Below are positions 11,801 through 24,500 of a stretch of 64,000 bases of DNA, piece after piece (the first letter of the stretch is position 1; the number at the start of each line of letters is the position of its first letter). The translations under genes and the position numbers were made by a program. The notes under the pieces were generated by a model. The model saw only the letters and a list, made by a program, of their open reading frames with translations. It did no database searches and was not told the DNA's origin. The stretch comes from Thunnus maccoyii (lineage: Eukaryota; Chordata; Actinopteri; Scombriformes; Scombridae): the NCBI RefSeq assembly GCF_910596095.1, contig NC_056548.1:9573151-9637150 (forward strand). The letters run 5' to 3'.

Positions 11801-14800
11801 CTCCACACAGGATCTCTAGAGCTCAGTTAGAGTGACCATCAGGTTCGTACCAAGGCCCTTCTCCCCCGATTGCTCAGTTTGGCTGGCCAGCTCTAGGAAG
11901 AGTCCTGGTTGTTCCAAACTTCTTCTAATTCTTAAGAATTACAGAGGCCACTCAGCTCTTGGGAACCTTCAATGCAGCAGAAATGTTTCTGTAGCCTTCC
12001 CCAGATCTGCTCCTCAACACAATCCTGTCTCTGAGCTGTGCAGGCAGTTCCTTTGACCAAGGCTTGGTTTTTACCCTGATACGCATTGTCAGCTGTGAGA
12101 CCTTATATAGACAGATGTGTGCTTTTCCAAATCACATCCAACCAATGGAAGTTACCACAGATTGACTCCAATCAAGGAGAAACACCTCAAAGATGGTCGA
12201 AAGAAATGGAAGGCACTTGAGCTAAATTTCATAAATAAATCTAATACATTTGCAGAAATTTCTAAAATTCTGTTTTGACTTTGTCATTATGGGGCATTGA
12301 GTGTATATTGATGAGGGGAAAAAAAGAATTTTTCACATAACAAAATGTGAAAGGGTCTGAATACTCTCTGAATGCACACGATTTCACATGCATTGTATTT
12401 TTGCAGGTGTGTTGTATTGAGTTCATTAAATTGTGAAAGGACTTTTTGTTCTGCCCACTGAACCAATGTAAGAATGAATAATATGTAGGGACCATGCTCG
12501 AACATGCAAAAAACACCTGAGAGCTTTCAGTGCTGTTGGGATCATGTTGTACAACATCATTGCCATTGTTGATGAAAAAAGAAACCAATGCTGTGATTAA
12601 AGGTTCCCTAAAGGACATCCATCTAAGATTTCCTTTCTATTTTCTCACTGTCTCAGCGCTGATAAGGCGAGAGTGGAAGAGCAGGTATGATCGTGTGGTG
12701 AAAGCTCTGGGTAGCCCAGTGGTTGCAGACTCTGGGGATGTGGCGGGAGCCGTGGTTGAGCTAGAGCAGTCGACTACCCCCAAGAGAAAGCAAGGAAGCG
12801 AGAGAGTGACCTCCTGCCCTCCACACTGCAACCACAACGCTTCACTGCCTTCTGACGTCCTCATAATGATGAAGGTACACTTCATCTCTATGGATATTTT
12901 AACCCTTTATTAAGGAGTAGTAGTTGTGATTTATTTATCAGTACAGTACTATATTTGATGGATCATTCTTTATGAGTTTGGGTGTTGGACAGTGTTATAT
13001 CACCAGTTTGCCTCACACAAATGTTTTAAAGGAAATCCAAAGAACTGACTGAATTTACTTTTTTATGAAGGAGCTGTTGAGCATCGCAGTAGGCCCGCGG
13101 ACTGACGAGGAGCTGCCAACTGACTCCCAGCTCAGAACGCTGCTTCAGAGAGTGGGAGACACACTGGCCTGCAGAAAGGTACATCAACTACAACAGTAGT
13201 GTCAGATTTATTGATTTTTTTTGCCAGTATTGATCACACTCTGTTTTCTTTTATCTTCTCTCTTAGTTCTCAACTGTGGTGTCAGAGCAGATGCTTGTGA
13301 ACTCGACTGTCCTACTGGCCTGCAAGCTTGGTAAGACAGTCCTCGCTGTCAATGATAAAACTTTTAATTACAAGACCTTTATGACATGCGATGTATACTA
13401 CATTTTGTTGTTATTAAGTGCTTCATAATTAATTTTGTTATTTGAATTGTGCCTTGCTGCTTAAATGCAAACAGCATGTAGTGTATTTCATTTTGGTTGA
13501 TATACTGTACTGTGTAAAAGACCTGACCTGGGGCTGTTGTGTGTGTGTATGTATGTGTGTGTGTGCTCAGTGTCCGCAGAACTGCCGGTGCTGTCTCTGT
13601 CAGAGTGCAGCAGAGGTGGTGAGGTTGTTGTGGGTCCTGGTTCAGGTTCAGAGCCTCCTGTCAGAGCACTGCTGGAGCAGCTTGCTGAGCTGTGGGAGAG
13701 GGACTTCTGTTCCTCTGCCCCCCTCCACCTGCTCTTCACCCCAATCACTGTCACTGCTGTGCTGAAGGCCAGTGACACTGAGGTACTTCTACCACTGCTG
13801 CTAATACTATTTCTATCTTTTTTTTTTACCTGTGTTCTCCACAACTACCAAGACACTGTGTATATACAATATAATCATTAGCCTCTATTTACCTTGTATG
13901 TTTATCAAGTATTTACAGTGACAGGTGTGCAAATTGCACTTTTCTCATTTAGAGATGGAAAAAAACATATTGCTTATTTAATCTCAGTGTTTTCACCTGA
14001 GTCTGTCTGCCTTTGTTTTACTTTGGTGTGTGCTGTTGACCATCAGGTGGTACTCAAAATAAGCTTTTGGTCATTTTAATTATTTTCACTTTTCTTCAGA
14101 TTTTTCATTTATTCCACACTGCAAATATTTCAGTTTTTGTTATTTCTGATATATCTAGCCTCATTTGACCAATGCAGATTATATGTTTTGTGACAATCCT
14201 TTCAGATTTCCCTTTAAATTTCAGGTTTTCTCTGACATCTGATAGTTGTTTTACTCTATGTAATGACCTTTTCTAATGTGCTTATTTGTCATTTTAGTGG
14301 AACAACTACCTGTTCTTGGTTAGACAGCTGGTTGACAGAGGAATCTTGGGCGAAGAAGAGGTCATATCTCATTGGAAGAAGCTTACAAACTTGGCCGTGC
14401 CAGCGGTGAGGGTCCATTGCATTCATCGTCATACATTCTTTGGAAAACATTAGGGCTGCAACTATTATTTTTATCTGCTCCCTGAGTCCAAGGTGATGTC
14501 TTTAAATGTATTGTTTTGTCCAACCAACAGTCCAAAACCTAAAATATTCAGTTTACTGTCCTGTGTGATAAAGAAAAGCATCAAATCTTCAGATCTGTGA
14601 AGCTAAAGCTCTAAAAAAACAACTAAAACGGTTATTCAATTATCAAACTACGTGCTGATTAATATTTTGTTGATTGACTCATTGCAGCTTTAGAAATAAG
14701 TCTTTTGTCTTTCACCAGTGATTTGACCACACTGACTGTTTCCCTCTCCATCCCGCTCTCTCATTTCATGTCATTTCAGGAGCTGATGGAGAAATTTCAG

Positions 14801-14902
14801 CTGCAGTCACGGAGTGTTAAACCCTCCTCGCCTCTGGCTGAGTTACAAAGCCACATGGACATGCTGCAGGTCTCACAACAGACAGTAGAGGGGGCTACAT
14901 GA
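2670..14902 (+). CDS. CDAN1: Codanin-1 (28 coding exons, 1344 codons)
   Basis: Codanin-1 is a cytoplasmic scaffold that binds the histone H3-H4 chaperone ASF1, restraining histone delivery to chromatin, and pairs through its C-terminal part with CDIN1 (C15orf41). Human mutations cause congenital dyserythropoietic anaemia type I. Joining 28 exons by their splice sites gives one open frame of 4035 nt, matching the recalled human protein (about 1227 residues) from the starting MAALLESLL to near its end. Landmarks are an [14 protein letters not shown] helix (about residues 45-58), an Arg/Gly-rich stretch with nine glycines (227-235), the ASF1-binding B-domain-like motif RRINPTP (276-282), [30 protein letters not shown] and [19 protein letters not shown]. 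The extra length lies mostly in the Ser/Gly-rich N-terminal part. The start is the first ATG after the promoter and aligns with the human start. STARD9 follows on the same strand, 2.3 kb downstream. Confidence 0.97.
6030..8510 (+). CDS. CDAN1: CDAN1 exons 9-17 (central helical region)
   Basis: Exons: 6030-6119, 6255-6330, 6522-6727, 7032-7164, 7366-7509, 7599-7765, 8033-8114, 8273-8362 and 8456-8510. Intron 9 uses a GC donor (AG|gcaagt at 6120-6121); all others are GT-AG. Recognisable blocks shared with human codanin-1 include [110 protein letters not shown], and [14 protein letters not shown] at the exon 17/18 boundary. An acidic Glu/Gly run ([14 protein letters not shown]) ends exon 12. Confidence 0.95.
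8707..14902 (+). CDS. CDAN1: CDAN1 exons 18-28 (C-terminal region, CDIN1-binding part)
   Basis: Exons: 8707-8843, 8954-9057, 9442-9591, 9780-9843, 10042-10120, 12657-12874, 13071-13178, 13267-13330, 13571-13782, 14298-14405 and 14780-14902, with stop TGA at 14900-14902. Exons 19 and 24 use AAG acceptors, which are rarer than CAG/TAG. The human-like blocks are [66 protein letters not shown] and [17 protein letters not shown]. In human the C-terminal part binds CDIN1. Intron 22 (10121-12656) is swollen by two transposons. A (TG)n tract runs into the acceptor of exon 26. Confidence 0.95.
10204..10664. mobile_element. hAT-type MITE with 8-bp target duplication
   Basis: A non-autonomous element at 10212-10656 starts TAGAGCTGCAAC and ends GTTGCAGCCCTA, which are imperfect inverted repeats. 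Identical 8-bp flanks GTGTTTTT (10204-10211 and 10657-10664) are the hAT-size target duplication. It has no transposase. It lies in CDAN1 intron 22. Related copies are at 14451-14692, 17870-18165, 32243-32545 and 35848-36172. Confidence 0.85.
10900..12374 (-). pseudogene. Tc1/mariner-like transposon with broken transposase
   Basis: The element has long inverted ends: the left sequence at about 10910-11060 (attcagatccctttt, ccccataatgacgaaaacag, tttgcaaatttattaaa) is mirrored at 12225-12374. The minus strand carries transposase remnants. One piece at 11121-11321 holds the C-terminal DDE block [15 protein letters not shown]; another at 11609-11806 holds [20 protein letters not shown]. Frameshifts and stops separate them. 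In the conserved NPIE motif the third catalytic acid is Lys (NPIKH), so the copy is dead even apart from its breaks. It sits in CDAN1 intron 22, antisense to the gene. Confidence 0.9.
13537..13566 (+). repeat. (TG)n/(TATG)n tract abutting the CDAN1 exon 26 acceptor
   Basis: An interrupted TG repeat runs straight into the splice acceptor gtgctcag (AG at 13569-13570) of exon 26, taking the place of a normal polypyrimidine tract. Confidence 0.7.
14451..14692. mobile_element. hAT-type MITE, second copy
   Basis: Starts TAGGGCTGCAAC and ends with ttgcagctttA, in CDAN1 intron 27. The inner sequence (ttcagtttactgtc, aaagaaaagcatcaaatc, gattaatattttgttgattg) is the same family as the 10212-10656 element. 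The copy is shorter, and the flanks match only in part. Confidence 0.75.
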
Positions 14903-15790
14903 CAATAATACTAACCTGTATCCCACGGCATCTTTTGTGTGATCACCACTGTGTTTTATGTCACATCTATCAGTGTGATGTTCAAAGGAGAGACAGTTCT
15001 GGGTGACTTCTTGTTGTTGACCATTTTTCAAGTTGTCATCTCTGCAAAGGCCATCAAAGCTGTTCCACAGTCAGCCTCTGCTAGCTTATTGCAACTTTTG
15101 ATCTCTACCTGTGAAGTGAAGTGAAGCAGCCTTTCATGAATTTCTCTGCTCTTTTTCTAAGGTGCTGATGAGTACTAGAAAACCCTGACAGGCCAGGTTA
15201 GTAGCTAGGGACCACAGCATCTTACACCTTAGATCTGTGAAATCATCCCGCAAGAAAAACCTGGATAGATAATTGTGTCAATTGGGAAATAGTACTAGCT
15301 TCTATTTCAAATAGCCAAGATCATAGCAGATTCTTGAAAAAGATAGAAAAAGGGTCTGCATCAAGATGGGCATTCATAATTTTTGCAACCCAGAGCTCAA
15401 AATGAGTAGGTTCAGTGTTGCTTAAAGGCCTTGGTTCATTAAAACATACAACATATACTGTGTTTTTACATTTGTGACTCTTGAATTTCTACCAGACAAG
15501 CCATAGTTTAAAGTTTTAGAGACACTGCTTTAGACAGTTGCTAAAAATTAACTGAAAAAAAATATGGGCAGTTTTTAGACCCTCCAGAGAAAACCAGTGT
15601 CTTTATTTTAGTATAGCACTTTTCACACACTGCCTATGACCGCCACTACTAGTGACTGCATGTTTATTTCATGAGTGCAAGACTGCATTTGTGATCGTTT
15701 CTGTTCATGTTGAACAAGCGCCGTATCCCCTGCTGCTTTTAAATGAGAAATATTTTTATTTTGCGACAAAATTGAAATGATAATAATAAA
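14903..15790 (+). other. CDAN1: CDAN1 3' UTR with candidate poly(A) signal
   Basis: AT-rich DNA after the CDAN1 stop codon with no coding frame. The first strong AATAAA downstream is at 15785-15790, followed by TG/T-rich sequence (gtgtttattgtgtattgtc), the usual downstream element. This suggests a 3' UTR of about 0.9 kb. The end is inferred; no transcript evidence is available. Confidence 0.45.
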
Positions 15791-15947
15791 GATTTATTCT
15801 GCTTTAGTGTTTATTGTGTATTGTCATATTTGTTATGTTGGTAGCAGGAAAAACTGTATTGTGCTGTTGAAATTCTGGTATGACAAAGCCCAGGATTGAA
15901 TATCATTTGTTTCCAAGACAAACCACACAGATTATTTTTACTACGTT

Positions 15948-16915
15948 TCAGAGGAAAGTATTGTAATTTTTACTTCACTATATCTTTTTCACAGCAGTAG
16001 TTACTGGCTACTTTTCAGATCAATATTTTATGAATGAAATGATCAGTTTATAAAATGTGAATTGTTATAGTTTAGGTTACCCAACAGTATCAATTGTTAA
16101 AGGACAGGTTTGCAATTTGTCAAGTCTGTCTTAAAACAACAATCAGGTGCCCAAATGACCACTGAAATAGTTTTTTTTAATTGCCATAACCATTGCTCCT
16201 GTTCATGCTGACCATAAGAAGATCCCTTCATAATGTACTTACAATGTAAGTGATGGAGTCCAAAATCCATGAGCCTCCTGTGCAAAAATTTAAAAGTTTA
16301 TCTGAAGCAAATATGAAGCCTCAGCTCTACAAATTAGTCTAATCAAGTAGATATCTTTCAATTTTACAGTCTTTTTAGTGCCAAAGTCCTTCTTTTCGTT
16401 ACTACCACCACAGCTCAACAGGGAAACACTGTCTGAGGAAACACAAAGAGGGAATTTTATGCTAAAAATACTGTAAATGTGGCAGATATCCACTTGATAT
16501 GACTAACTCAGACTGCTGAAGCCTCATATAAGCTTCAGCGTTACTTTTAGTTCCTGTTTTTTGGCACGAAATGACTGTAAACACACTTGGGATTTTTGGC
16601 CCCCATCACTTACGCTGAAACCACATTTGAAGGAGATCCGTTAATAGCCAGTATGAACAGGAGGAATAATTACAGCGAGGAAAAAACCTCTTTCAGTGTT
16701 CATATAGACACCTGACTACTGTTTTAAGACAGAAACTGTCCTTTAAATTTAGCTCTGCCTTGACCTAATTAAAATGCTACATGTGCATGTCAATGAATCC
16801 ATCCAATGCATCCAATACTCATGTACTTCTACTTAAGCAAGATTCTGACTGCATGACTTGATATTTGTTATTATGGTACTACTACTTCAGTAGATTTAAA
16901 TAATAACACAAATGC
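15948..16915. repeat. Older fish dispersed repeat, split by a later insertion
   Basis: The left half (about 15948-16096: agaggaaagtattgtaattt, agttactggctacttttcag, acccaacagtatcaattg) and right half (about 16747-16915: tttagctctgccttgacc, tacttctacttaagcaagat) read as one continuous, widely spread teleost repeat when the 16097-16746 element is removed. Family recognition is from memory. Confidence 0.55.
16097..16746. mobile_element. 650-bp foldback (near-palindromic) element with TTAA ends
   Basis: Almost the whole element is an imperfect inverted repeat centred near 16420. The left arm TTAAAGGACAGGTTTGCAAT pairs with the right end CTGTCCTTTAA. Inner pairs include gtctgtcttaaaac/gttttaagacag, cttacaatgtaagtgatgg/ccatcacttacgctg, gaagcctcagc/gctgaagcctcat and agtagatatc/gatatccactt. 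TTAA stands at both borders (16097-16100, 16743-16746), which fits a piggyBac-like TTAA target. It has no gene of its own; the short minus-strand frames inside are arms of the hairpin. Confidence 0.8.
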
Positions 16916-16939
16916 AAAAAGAAGGGATTTGAATATGGC

Positions 16940-17234
16940 TCAGTAAGAGGAGGAGTGTCCAGCAGTATCTCTCCTCCCGCCCCTCCCTTTCTGTCCAGCA
17001 GGAAGTTTCAGTTCCCTGTGAGAGTTTTTGGAGAGTCGCGGCGGGCGGTTGGACCGTCTACCAGCCGGTTGAAATGGCTTGAGAGGCGGATGGCAAGGAC
17101 GGTTTCGCCTCGCTTCAAGTTTTGTCAGTAGAGTATTAATATGCAATATGCTTACTCAAATGAGTAGCGTTATTTTACACCAGCTCCGAGTTATTCCGCT
17201 GCTGTGTTGTGTGTAAAAATCTTCGGAAGGCATC
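16940..17234 (+). promoter_or_regulatory. STARD9: STARD9 promoter and 5' UTR
   Basis: A GC-rich block directly before the STARD9 start, with a GC box (cccgcccctccc near 16977-16988) and a CpG cluster gtcgcggcgggcggttgg (about 17035-17052). No TATA box. The in-frame ATG at 17235 (catcATGG) is the first that matches the kinesin N-terminus [14 protein letters not shown]; upstream ATGs (for example ATGGCTTGA near 17073) give only very short frames. Transcription start not fixed. Confidence 0.55.
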
Positions 17235-20200
17235 ATGGCAAACGTTAAAGTTGCCGTTCGAGTCCGTCCACTCAACGCAAGGTAAGTTTAACGTTAACGC
17301 TGTTAGCCATAATTGTTGTAAAATACGGCTAAATTAGCTAATTGAATGAAACGACGTTTCATTATTAGAGCCCCGTCTCTTCATGTCTGAACTGTTGGGG
17401 GATTTGGCTTCTGCTTTGTGCTAATAACATACCAAACAGTACACTTCTCATGCTGTCTTTTGTATTAACACTGTTGTTCTTTTTGCTTTTTGCCGTGTCT
17501 AACGTTAAGTCGTTATGCTAGCTAGCTAGTTAGCTCGGTACTAACTATGTGCAGTGGTTAGAAGTGGAACAAGTGGTGCACATGGTGAATAATGACAACT
17601 GTGGCTGTCAGTACTGTTGTCTGACTGTATGTGGAGCTGAGAAATGGAGCTAAAGTAGGTTAGGTTCAGAGTAACTTAAGGCATGTCTTTATACAACAAC
17701 CAATTAGTGTTAATTGGTTTCGTAATTAGAAATGAATGGTGATGTAACGTTATACAAAACAATTTAGATGCCTCTGTGTGTTGGACTGCCCTTAGGATGA
17801 ATCAGTTGTGGTGTTTTAAATGGCCTGTTTTATCTCAGGGTGGCAAGAAACCCAAAATATGAATCTATTAACATCCAGTTTTAGTTTAATTAGTTGATTA
17901 CTTGATTAGTTAATTAACAGAAAATTAATTACCCTCTATTTCATCAACTGATTAATATTTTGAGTCATTTTTTTCCAACATAAACACCAAACATTTGTTG
18001 GTCCATGCTTCTCAAAACTGAGGATCTGCTGCTTTTCTTTGTTTTGTATGATAGTAAACTTAAATGTCTTTGGGTTTTGCTCTGTTTGTTGGACAAAACA
18101 AGCAATTTGAAAATGTCACATTGAGATTATTATGATAAAAGTGACTTTTAGTTGCAGCCCTGTGAATCTATATCAGTTTTTCCATTGAAGCTATATGATG
18201 TTTTTACACCAAGTGAAATATTCAAACCCAAGATTCAGGATTTGTTATGGCTGCACCATTCCATGAAATGGAAATATTCTTGTGCAACCTGTCATATTTG
18301 ATATCTTTTGAAACTTTGGGATTACCACTAGATATGTTTTAAAAGGTTTGGTTGGTTTGAACAATGCTTGCCTGTACCGCATGAGTTATTAAGTAGGTCT
18401 GAAGTGGTACATTTCATAATACTAAACAAGGAAAAGAAGACAGACTCAACAAATGTTTGGTTTCCTTTTAACTATTTTTATTCTTAAATGGGAGGCATTT
18501 ATGGTGAAAAAAGTTCCCCTCTATTTTACAGTCTTGTAAAATCTACTATTGAAGTAGCAAAGTAACACAGGGAAGTTGCTCTGCCCCCCTTTACATTAAG
18601 AGGCAAATTGCTGCAATATGTTAAATAACAGGTCTTTTGGCTCTGGGGGATATAGCACACACACACACAGTATAAGTACTACAGTAATACATGAATTACA
18701 TGGCACTCCTGCAGGATGTTTTGCAGGGGTGCTTAATGTGAGGGTCACCACAATACCATAACAAAGCATTATTCAAGCTATGAAGGGCTGGACAATGATT
18801 CTTTCAAACAGTCTTCCTGGTGTTTTGCATAACAAAAGAATTTCTTATACCTAATGTTCACTGTCATGCAAATCTATGCCTCCAGATTCTGATTCTGACA
18901 GTCCTACTGTCCTCTTTCCTGTTTTTTTTTTTTAATTGAAGGATGTATTTAATGTGATTTACCTACATATTTGAATAAGTGCCTGCTGTGTAACACAGAT
19001 AACATTAACACCAGCATGGTTAGCTGCATTCCTCATTCGCCCGGGCACAGAAATGTGTTGTGTCTCTTTGTTTTAGTAAACCATTAGGATTCAGTGGGAC
19101 CCCCCTGAGAATGCAGGCAGCCTCTCACATGTGCAAGAAACATGTCAGCCGAATTGTGAAATTGCTCTTTTTAGGTTTGTATCAAAACACGTTAAGAGGT
19201 TTACTATTTTCCACCCCCGACCTCCTCTCCTTCATGCTGGTTAGAGAGAGACTGAGTGTGGTGGTTTTGGGTTGGGCCACCACTGGGGTTGGCAAAATGA
19301 GTCCCGCGTGGTGAGGCACAGGGAGAACTGACGATTACAACAGCCTCCTCTTCTGCCCCTAACCCACCACAGAGCCTGAGCGTTTGCACTACAGGCAGCA
19401 GTCGCCATCATTATCGCTCCTGGAGATTGAAATCCTCTCGGCTCTGTGTTGTGATTGCCTCCAGTTTCGCATGTGTTGCATCAGATGCGCTTGGTCCAGC
19501 TGCTGAAGCACACACAGCTGAGCTGACCTTGTTATATGATCTTATACACACACAACTCTTGCGCGTACTCTCAGCTTTGTGGAAACAACCCAAGCTGCCT
19601 CATCAGAGGATGTCTCTGGAGAGTACGATGGTCTGTTTTCATTTGAATCTGAAACTGTCCAGTGGTACTTGCAACTCTTGTGTGGCAATTTCATGGATCA
19701 CATGCACACACTAATGCTCATACAAAGATTCATTGTTGTAACTGTCATGTGATGGCCTCAAGTCAAGTAGAACTAGCCTTAATTTATCTGGACACCCTCT
19801 CAACTATAACTGCATCAGCTAAAAGGGGATTTTAAACCTATTTCAATCTGTTTGTAGAGTCTTGAATCCAAAGTGAAGCCTTTGTTAAATCTCTGCAGGT
19901 CCTGAATGTAAGTGCAGGATTGTGGGTATTGCGCATAATTTAATTGATTCCCGCAAATCTAGCACTTATAATGCAGGAAATGCCTGCACGTATTTGCAGC
20001 GATGTCTAATAATGTTCAGCCAACATTTGCACCGGTGCTGAATGTGAGATGACTGGCTGGAAGTGCTGCATCAGATGGACCGAGTGCTCTCTCTCCCTCC
20101 CTCTACAAGGCTACGAGCCCTCTCTGCTGTTGCAGCATCTCTCGCTAGTTTATACAGACAGGTTTCAATGATATGCACTTGAAAACCGCTGGCTAAAACG

Positions 20201-21529
20201 TAAAGCTACATCATCTGATGTGGAACCCGCTCAGAATAAATTCAAATGAACGGGGAGTTGTTATTAAGTGTAAAGAGAGTGAAAGAAAGAGGAGGAGACC
20301 GAGTACAAGGAAATGATAGAGCATGCAGACAAGAGAGAAGAGGGAGCCACCAGAAGAAAGACTAAGGGCATTGATGAAGCTCAAAGAGATGACTACTAAG
20401 AGAGGAGACGGAGAAAGAAAGAACAAATCACAGCAATGTATAGAGTTCAGAGGATCCATTGAGTTGGAGGAGAGAAACAAAATGCAATCTGATGTAAGCA
20501 TAGGACAAGTAAGACCTGTAATTGAGCTCACAAGTGACAAATGAATTTCAGGCCCTGCTCTGTGCGGTACGCATTTGCAATGGAAATCACTGATCCGTAC
20601 TGATAACTTCCGTTAGATCGCCTCCTCTGTAGTGGAAGCATGTTTTCACTGATCTGATCCCTCTCTTCTCATCAACGTTTATCACATTTCCTTACACTTC
20701 CAAATATGGATGTTTACTGAGTTGACTGAAGCAACCGTTCTCTTCTTGTCCACAGGGAGAGTGCGGACAGAGGAAGGGTAGCAGTTCAAGTGGAGGATAA
20801 ATTTGTGAGGATCCAAAATGTCAAGGTGAGTATTTTTGGGGGGGCCAAGTTTTTCAACTGCTTTACAGTTAATGTCAAATACTGAGAGTATTTTTGTGTG
20901 TCTTTTGTTGCGTAGAAGGGTGTCTATCACAGCAACAGGATGTTTACAGCTTCGCAACGGCCTCTTCCTGCTTGATGTCACTATTGTTTATTATATGATG
21001 GGCTCATACACACATGGACTTAGAGACCCCTCCTGTCAAAACACATGCAGTCTGACACTCTGCACACCGATTCAAACAGCAACTGCCAAATTCTTCAGAC
21101 ACTCTTAAGAGACTGACTTACTCTAAATCATTTATGGATGGAAATTTGAGCCTCCAAAGGAATAAAAAGTTTAAAAACAATATAATACTACACACAGTAG
21201 ATTTGATATTGAATTAGGTAAAGAGGGAACCTGGCTTCTGGCCTCATTGGTAACAGTCTCATTTGCAAGACAAGAAGAATTTGCTGTTGTTTTATACTGT
21301 TCTGGTTCTGGAAATAATGATTATGTTAGCTACATAGTCTTGTAAGCTGATACTTTCTGTAAGTTATGAACTTGCTGTGTCAGATGGCAGGGTAGACTTG
21401 TCTGATTGGTTTAGCTCCATTGCCGGCACACAGTCTGGTGCTGTGACTATGTCTCATACTATATTTTTCATTAACGGAATATTTGCGTTAGCTGGAGATG
21501 GATAATGGAGATGATAAAACTTTCTGAGC

Positions 21530-21565
<36 letters not shown>

Positions 21566-24500
21566 ACTGTAATGTCCCAAAGGAAAATTGTCTTGGGCAA
21601 AAGCGCTATGCAGAGCTGCAATCAAGCAATACATGACAATATAATACATGGAAGAAAAACATACCTCATTGACGAGAATGCAGTAGTACACAATGCAAAA
21701 AAGTGCTGCACCCAACTACAATCTCATACCTCAGAATGTCCATCTCCAATGTTTACAAATGACTCAGACATACAAAAAGATAAAAGAAATTCAGCCTGGA
21801 ATCAATTTCAAAACTCACATTTGGCTCCAACTTTGTCACACATATATGAAGAACTCTCTCTTGTTTACATTCGGACTACATGCAGACAGAGAGAGAAGTT
21901 GGGTGGGGGAGGAGAGAATCTGTTACAAATGATGTGACCGGGACAAACCACATATGGCCTCCCTCTGCAATGGAAAAGGATCAAGACTCCGAGGCTCTTG
22001 CGGGTCTCATGGGAATAATTATTTATGGAAAGTGGGACAGTTTTGAGGATGTGAGACTGAGAGAAAAATGGTGGATTTTAAAAGACAGTAAACATAAGGC
22101 TCATAAACAGCAACTAATACAAGCTATAAAGACCTACTAAACTAAATTAAAAGCGTGAAACAAGAAAAATATACAGGGCAATCTTTTAAAAACAAGCCAA
22201 GTTAGGTCTCCATATCTTGACTAGTTGTAAACACCATTCCCTCATGGTTGAAGCTCTGGTGGCTAAGAGAGTTGCCTGTGGCCGGTGTTGCTTTTTGCTA
22301 ATCCCGCACACTACAAAGCCATTGTCTAATTTCATCACAATGCTGAGGGGTCAAACAATCATGCTTTCAGGCAAGCCAATTGCCGTACACAAATTGATAA
22401 GCAGAGCTTAGTTTTGCCTAATGCTGCAGTTAGAGAAAGGAAAGGTCATTTACGTAGATAATTATTTGGAGTCATCATTTAATTGATATTGAAGCATAAA
22501 AGTATAAAAGAAAAGGACCATTTTCTAGGCAGTCCTCTTGAATCCTTATTGGCTCCAAATGTGCAATTTTTGCAACTTATCATGCACTCACCAGATGAAA
22601 AAATGATACCCTGATGTTGCCTCAACTTGTCCACTGCAGTGGAGTTTGATAGCTAAACGAAATCAGATGTGCACAACATTAATGGTAAATGTCCTCAGAA
22701 TGAAAGCACAACAGCTAAACGCTCAAAATTGACAGCAGTGTTCAAGAAAAGCTAGGTGACCTTGACAATTATAATGTCATGGTGTACAGAAACCTCTAAA
22801 ACAAATGGTGGGTGGTGTGCAAGGAACATCATCTTGGGTGTTTACCAATTTTTATGCAGCTCATACGGGCTTAAAGTTCAAGTAGTTTCACCCGACTAAA
22901 ACAGCCAGATTAGTACATAAAATTGTAACTGTAATGCATGATATTACAACTTCAATCCCCAGCTGTATCCACAATCATAGAGGGAGACATCAGTGTGCCA
23001 GCCTCCACCAGACCATGATTCAATGCAGTGAAAATAACATGTTGTGTTTTGCCACAATCATACGCACGCGCCACTGCACACAATCTTGTTGTCTACTAGG
23101 CTAAGCATTATTTAGTCTTCCGCAAATAGATGGAGAGAGGTTTAGATGAAGTGGGTACCATTTATCACAAAAAGCTCCTGAAATACAACCAAACGTCACT
23201 GAACAGAGATGGCTCTCAAGGTTGAAGAGATGTTTAGATGCCATTAAATTTTTTTTTTTTTTTTTTAACAGTGCGACTGTTGTGTTTAGGCAAATCCAAA
23301 TGCTGCTGTGCTGTCTTTCTTCGGTTCAGCATTCACTCACAGTAAGCAGAAAGGCGTTCAGTGTTAATGCACTGAAGCAAATAGGACTGGATAAGGAGTG
23401 AATGGAGTGCTAATGAATGGAAACTGCTTGCTGGCAATTCCACACCAAAGCACTCCCATAAACAAAAGCTATAGTACCTGGCTTTTATCACTGGGAATTT
23501 TTGTTTGTGTAGGTTAGATTTATTTTTCCTTCACTTCTCAGGTTATTAAATGCATATACATATTGTCCCTGTACAGTGTGTGTGTGTGTGTGTGTTATGC
23601 AGTTTAGTACAGTAAAATAAATTCTTTCTTATTTATTTTGCTTGGTAAATTAATCACTGATCTTGCAATGTATGATAAACAAATCAAATGTATAAGTGCA
23701 AAATTAAATCCTATGTTACTCCTCTGTTTCTTCTCCAAAGCTGGATGGACGTATGGACAGTGTTGTGGACTCCAGGGAGAAGCTTCTGGAGTTTTGTTTT
23801 GACTACTGCTACTGGTCGGTGGACCCTGCAGACCCTCACTATGCTTCGCAAGAGGAGGTAATGACCTGACTCCTCGACTTTGTTTATGTGAACTGGAATA
23901 TCCAGCTATTAACCTTACTCAACTGTAAACAAGACAGTATTCAAATGATAGGTCTTAAACATGGGTAGATCCCCCTTTTATGCTACAAATCATACTCCAA
24001 ATAATAGCTGAAAAGCCCTCCACAGTATGTTACAACATCAGAGTTTACATCCAGCATTCAGCCTCAAACCCTGTATCTTTCAAAGCGCTGCTGTGGTTCA
24101 AACGTGTGGCTATCTTGGTGGAAAAGCAAAATAAACAGTTCTTTTGACAGATTTTTATCACAGATATACATGAGAGTAGATTCAGATAGTAGAGCCAGCA
24201 CAAACAGATGGTTCTCCTGGAATGATAAATCATCATATTTGGATTACACTGAACAGAAAGTTTTGTTTACATGGCAGTTTCTTACACTTGAGTGATGTCT
24301 CAATTGGATTAGTCAGTGTTAGCCTTTTATGTCCTTTTGTAATAGATGAAAATATGACATATTTGTGTGGAGCTACCTAAGATTTTTCTGTGTTTTGATG
24401 CCATGTTTCATGCCCTCGTCGTGGGTGGGGATTATATGCGTGCCAATCCGGACGCCTGCCACAAGTTGACACCGGGCAAACACAACTACTGTACCAAGAA

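Noticed and set aside
16097..16493. Minus-strand frames as small proteins
   Set aside because: They lie in the arms of the foldback element.
22217..22411. tRNA or SINE
   Set aside because: The phrase ggctaagagagttgcctgtg looked tRNA-like, but no B-box or cloverleaf could be drawn.
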